Shown piece after piece: positions 6,121 to 8,072 of a DNA stretch of 8,072 nucleotides. Below the pieces are notes generated by a model. The model made no database searches and had not been told where the DNA came from. It worked only from the letters and a program-made list of their open reading frames with translations. The stretch is from an uncultured Odoribacter sp. GTDB lineage: Bacteria; Bacteroidota; Bacteroidia; Bacteroidales; Marinifilaceae. The stretch covers positions 1-8,072 of the forward strand of contig URJC01000104.1 in the NCBI GenBank assembly GCA_900548135.1, given 5' to 3'. Positions within the stretch are counted from its first letter, which is position 1. The number at the start of each line of letters is the position of its first letter. The position numbers and the translations under genes are program-made.

Positions 6121-6726
6121 ATGGAATACTTGCAAACATGGTTGGGTAATAGTGAGATACCTATTATCACCGCTTTTCTACTCGGTCTGCTGACTGCTGT
6201 AAGTCCTTGCCCATTGGCAACCAACATTACCGCTATCGGATTTATCAGTAGGGATATAAATAACCGCAACCGAATATTTACAAATGGCATTCTATACACT
6301 TTAGGGCGTGTTTTGGCTTATTCTGCATTAGGTGTCATACTTATTGCAATACTCCGAAAGGGTGCAGACATGTTTGCCATACAAAAAGGTATCAGCGAAT
6401 GGGGAGAACTACTGCTTGCTCCTGCTTTGATGTTGATAGGGTTGTTTATGTTATTCGGCGATAAATTGCAATTGCCCAAGTTCGGATTTTCCGCTATTGA
6501 AAAGACAGAAAAACTTAAAGGTTCATGGGGGAGTTTGTTGTTGGGGATATTGTTTGCCATGGCATTTTGTCCTACCAGTGGGTTATTTTATTTTGGCATG
6601 CTTATTCCTATGTCGGCTATGGAAAGTGAGGGGTATTTGCTACCTGTCATTTTTGCATTGGCAACAGGGCTTCCGGTTATGCTTGTCGCTTGGATTTTGG
6701 CATACAGTATAGCAAGAGTGGTTTAA
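6121..6726 (+). CDS. arsG: ArsG-like CcdA-family membrane protein, C-terminus truncated by frame change
   Basis: An inner-membrane protein of the CcdA/DsbD-like group, close to proteins called ArsG (aminophenyl-arsenical efflux permease). Five membrane segments remain in frame at about residues 13-33, 55-78, 97-113, 137-162 and 172-197. The paired family motifs are SPC30PLATN in segment 1 and FC150PTSGLFYFG in segment 4; these cysteines correspond to the redox pair of CcdA. The frame ends ILAYSIARVV at 6726, but the expected last part (QEWFNYIVAILFIWAGIYYG) lies in the +1 frame immediately after. Part of the loop before the last segment also seems to be missing, pointing to a small deletion near 6711-6716. 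The protein made would lack its sixth segment, so function is doubtful unless the shift is a sequencing error. Tightly linked to arsF. Confidence 0.85.
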   Translation: MEYLQTWLGNSEIPIITAFLLGLLTAVSPCPLATNITAIGFISRDINNRNRIFTNGILYTLGRVLAYSALGVILIAILRKGADMFAIQKGISEWGELLLAPALMLIGLFMLFGDKLQLPKFGFSAIEKTEKLKGSWGSLLLGILFAMAFCPTSGLFYFGMLIPMSAMESEGYLLPVIFALATGLPVMLVAWILAYSIARVV

Positions 6727-6796
6727 TTATATTGTTGCTATACTGTTTATTTGGGCCGGTATTTATTATGGATTGATAAATTTGGGTATAATATAA
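6713..6796 (+). pseudogene. Out-of-frame C-terminal segment of arsG
   Basis: Read in the +1 frame relative to arsG, this stretch gives QEWFNYIVAILFIWAGIYYG followed by LINLGII and a TAA at 6794-6796. The hydrophobic run with the W-FN-IVAILFI pattern matches the last membrane segment expected in ArsG-like proteins. It has no start of its own, so it is the severed end of arsG and not a separate gene. Confidence 0.75.
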
Positions 6797-6809
6797 AAAT
6801 TTTGATTTT

Positions 6810-6923
6810 ATGTACAGGAAATCTGACTTTATTGAAAGTGAATTTGAAAGGGTGCGTCATGAAATCAAGAATGAATTTACTCAATTTCTACATTACAGAG
6901 ATAAAAAAACAAGAACTGCCTAA
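6810..6923 (+). CDS. 37-residue charged ORF of unknown function (doubtful)
   Basis: ATG at 6810 opens a frame reading MYRKSDFIESEFERVRHEIK then NEFTQFLHYRDKKTRTA. It is predicted to be mostly helical and highly charged, without cysteines or membrane segments. It fills the 190-base gap between the arsG tail and the permease. The preceding AAATTTTG is one base off a -7 box but almost touches the ATG. I do not recognise it; it may be a small protein, a remnant of a deleted operon gene, or chance. Longer overlapping frames in the same gap look less protein-like. Confidence 0.3.
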   Translation: MYRKSDFIESEFERVRHEIKNEFTQFLHYRDKKTRTA

Positions 6924-6956
6924 ATTTGCTTGTAACCGCTAATTTTTTAGGCTGTT

Positions 6957-6976
6957 TGTTCGTATTATTACAAACA
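6957..6976. promoter_or_regulatory. Putative ArsR operator 3 before the permease gene
   Basis: TGTTCG-TATTATTA-CAAACA is identical to operator 1 at 16 of 20 positions, with the same arm spacing, and its arms are symmetric at five of six positions. A nested exact repeat TGTTTG-N12-CAAACA (6953-6958 and 6971-6976) shares the right arm. It ends 11 bases before the permease ATG, nearly the same distance as operator 1 from arsR. No good -7 or -33 box was found with it, so it may work as a roadblock or belong to an unusual promoter. Confidence 0.5.
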
Positions 6977-6987
6977 ATAATAGGATT

Positions 6988-7956
6988 ATGATACAAAGAT
7001 TTGCTGATTGGCTGGTGTATGGCATCTTCGGTTTAGATGCTTTGACAGCTTTAGGAGAAGCTGTTAACTTCTTTTTTTATGATACAATAAAGATTTTGAT
7101 ATTGCTGTTTTTTATCAGCGTGATTATGGGCATTGTTAATGCCTATTTCCCGATAGAACGTTTACGTAATTATTTGACCTCTCGTAAACTATATGGATTG
7201 CAATATTTCTTTGCCGCCTTATTTGGTGCTATTACCCCGTTCTGTTCCTGTTCTTCCATACCGTTGTTTATCGGATTCGTGAAAGGGGGTATTCCTTTGG
7301 GGGTAACATTTGCCTATCTGATAACCTCGCCTTTGGTGAATGAGATTGCCATAGCCATGTTTATCGGTACTTTTGGGCTGCGTATTACCTCTATCTATGT
7401 GATTAGCGGTATTGTGTTGGGTATGGCAGGCGGATTTATTTTGGGTAAGATGAAATTGGAAGCTTATTTGAGTGATTGGGTAAAACAAATACAGCAAAAT
7501 TCAATTTCCGACTCTGGAACATGGGAAAAAGAGCATACTCCGTTCTTTAGACGCTTGCCAATTATCATGCAAGAAGCGTGGGGGATTGTTAGAGGAGTGC
7601 TTTTGTATATTCTTATCGGCATTGGTATCGGTGCGTTTATGCACGGTTATGTACCGGAAGGATTTTTTGAGCAGTATATGTCTAAGGATAATTGGTTTGC
7701 TGTTCCTTTATCAGTTGTCTTGGCAGTTCCGATGTATGCCAGTGCTGCCGGAATAGTGCCAGTGATTGAAGTTTTTGTAGCTAAGGGTATTCCCATAGGA
7801 ACTGCGCTTGCTTTTATGATGGCGGTTGTTGGGCTATCATTGCCCGAAGCTACGCTGTTGAAAAAAGTAATGACTTGGCGGTTGATTGGTATTTTCTTTG
7901 GATTGATAACCTTGTTTATTATTGTATTAGGTTATCTTTATAACATTGTGTTATAG
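6988..7956 (+). CDS. ArsP/DUF318-family permease
   Basis: A 322-residue inner-membrane permease of the ArsP_1 (DUF318) family, full length, with about eight membrane segments as two repeated halves. The first half has the signature TPFC86SC88SSIPLFIGFVKGG and TSPLVNE (about 114-119). The second has the matching VPMYASAAGIVPVIEVFVAKG and VVGLSLPEATLLKK, where the cysteines are replaced by YASAAG. A cytosolic loop at about 162-190 separates them. ArsP proteins described elsewhere export trivalent organoarsenicals such as methylarsenite and reduced roxarsone. Other family members are uncharacterised, so the substrate here is an inference from the arsR neighbourhood. The ATG lies 11 bases after operator 3, which suggests its own arsenic-responsive control in addition to any read-through from arsR. 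No gene with clear support follows within the window. Confidence 0.88.
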   Translation: MIQRFADWLVYGIFGLDALTALGEAVNFFFYDTIKILILLFFISVIMGIVNAYFPIERLRNYLTSRKLYGLQYFFAALFGAITPFCSCSSIPLFIGFVKGGIPLGVTFAYLITSPLVNEIAIAMFIGTFGLRITSIYVISGIVLGMAGGFILGKMKLEAYLSDWVKQIQQNSISDSGTWEKEHTPFFRRLPIIMQEAWGIVRGVLLYILIGIGIGAFMHGYVPEGFFEQYMSKDNWFAVPLSVVLAVPMYASAAGIVPVIEVFVAKGIPIGTALAFMMAVVGLSLPEATLLKKVMTWRLIGIFFGLITLFIIVLGYLYNIVL

Positions 7957-7973
7957 TGCAATATATTGTGAGT

Positions 7974-8072
7974 ATGGAGTATGCAGCAATTAAAAGCTAT
8001 GTTAGATGTGATGAACTCAGGAAACACTACCCTCCCATGTGGATAAAGCCCCTTTATATTCAACCGGAATTC
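7974..8072 (+). CDS. Possible start of an unidentified gene, cut by the window end (doubtful)
   Basis: From ATG 7974 a frame stays open to the last base and reads MEYAAIKSYVRCDELRKHYP then PMWIKPLYIQPEF. It begins 17 bases after the permease stop. With only 33 codons this could be chance; a second overlapping frame (MQQLKAMLDVMNSG..., 7980-8048) also opens here but closes early. No family is recognisable. A 10-base palindrome CAATATATTG at 7959-7968 lies between the permease stop and this ATG. Confidence 0.2.
   Translation, partial: MEYAAIKSYVRCDELRKHYPPMWIKPLYIQPEF

Noticed and set aside
7959..7968. Palindrome CAATATATTG after the permease gene
   Set aside because: A 10-base AT-rich palindrome is expected by chance in such DNA and has no T-run or repeat partner.
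1..8072. CRISPR arrays, tRNA and rRNA genes
   Set aside because: No regularly spaced repeats, no cloverleaf-like sequence with a TTCGAnnC arm in context, and no rRNA signature sequences were seen on either strand.

Overview
The window looks like chromosomal or accessory DNA from a gut Bacteroidales member (Bacteroides, Phocaeicola or Parabacteroides type). The grounds are a secreted family 2 glycoside hydrolase, a surface-type lipoprotein with an S-C lipobox followed by acidic residues, little Shine-Dalgarno sequence before the starts, and promoters of the Bacteroides form (TTTG, about 19 bases, TAnnTTTG). The genus is an inference.

Left part (1-1907, minus strand): a flavin reductase-like FMN protein followed after 22 bases by a GH2 beta-galactosidase-like enzyme. 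The GH2 gene runs off the left edge and carries an apparent one-base frameshift. Middle left (1908-2847): a divergent intergenic region with a perfect FNR/CRP-type palindrome, then a maltose/galactoside O-acetyltransferase-like gene on the plus strand. Centre (3116-4028): a lipoprotein with two InlB-like B-repeats, split by a frameshift. From 4029 to about 5020 the DNA is decayed. It holds a transposase/integrase-core relic with stops and frameshifts, an orphan reading frame without a start, and a tiny cysteine-rich ORF.

Right part (5022-7956, plus strand): an arsenic/thiol cluster made of arsR, a 76-aa cytosolic thioredoxin-like protein, a periplasmic ArsF-like thioredoxin-fold protein, a CcdA-like ArsG membrane protein with its last membrane segment out of frame, and an ArsP/DUF318 permease. 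The three redox proteins could form a relay carrying thiol electrons across the inner membrane, working beside an organoarsenical or metalloid efflux permease.

The most interesting signal is a related 20-bp element, TGTTCG-N8-CGAACA or close variants, found before arsR, before the thioredoxin gene and before the permease. The first copy encloses the arsR -7 box exactly. This suggests one ArsR controls at least three points in the cluster. Three otherwise well-preserved genes (GH2, lipoprotein, arsG) are each interrupted by a frame change, so sequence quality should be checked before any of them is treated as dead.
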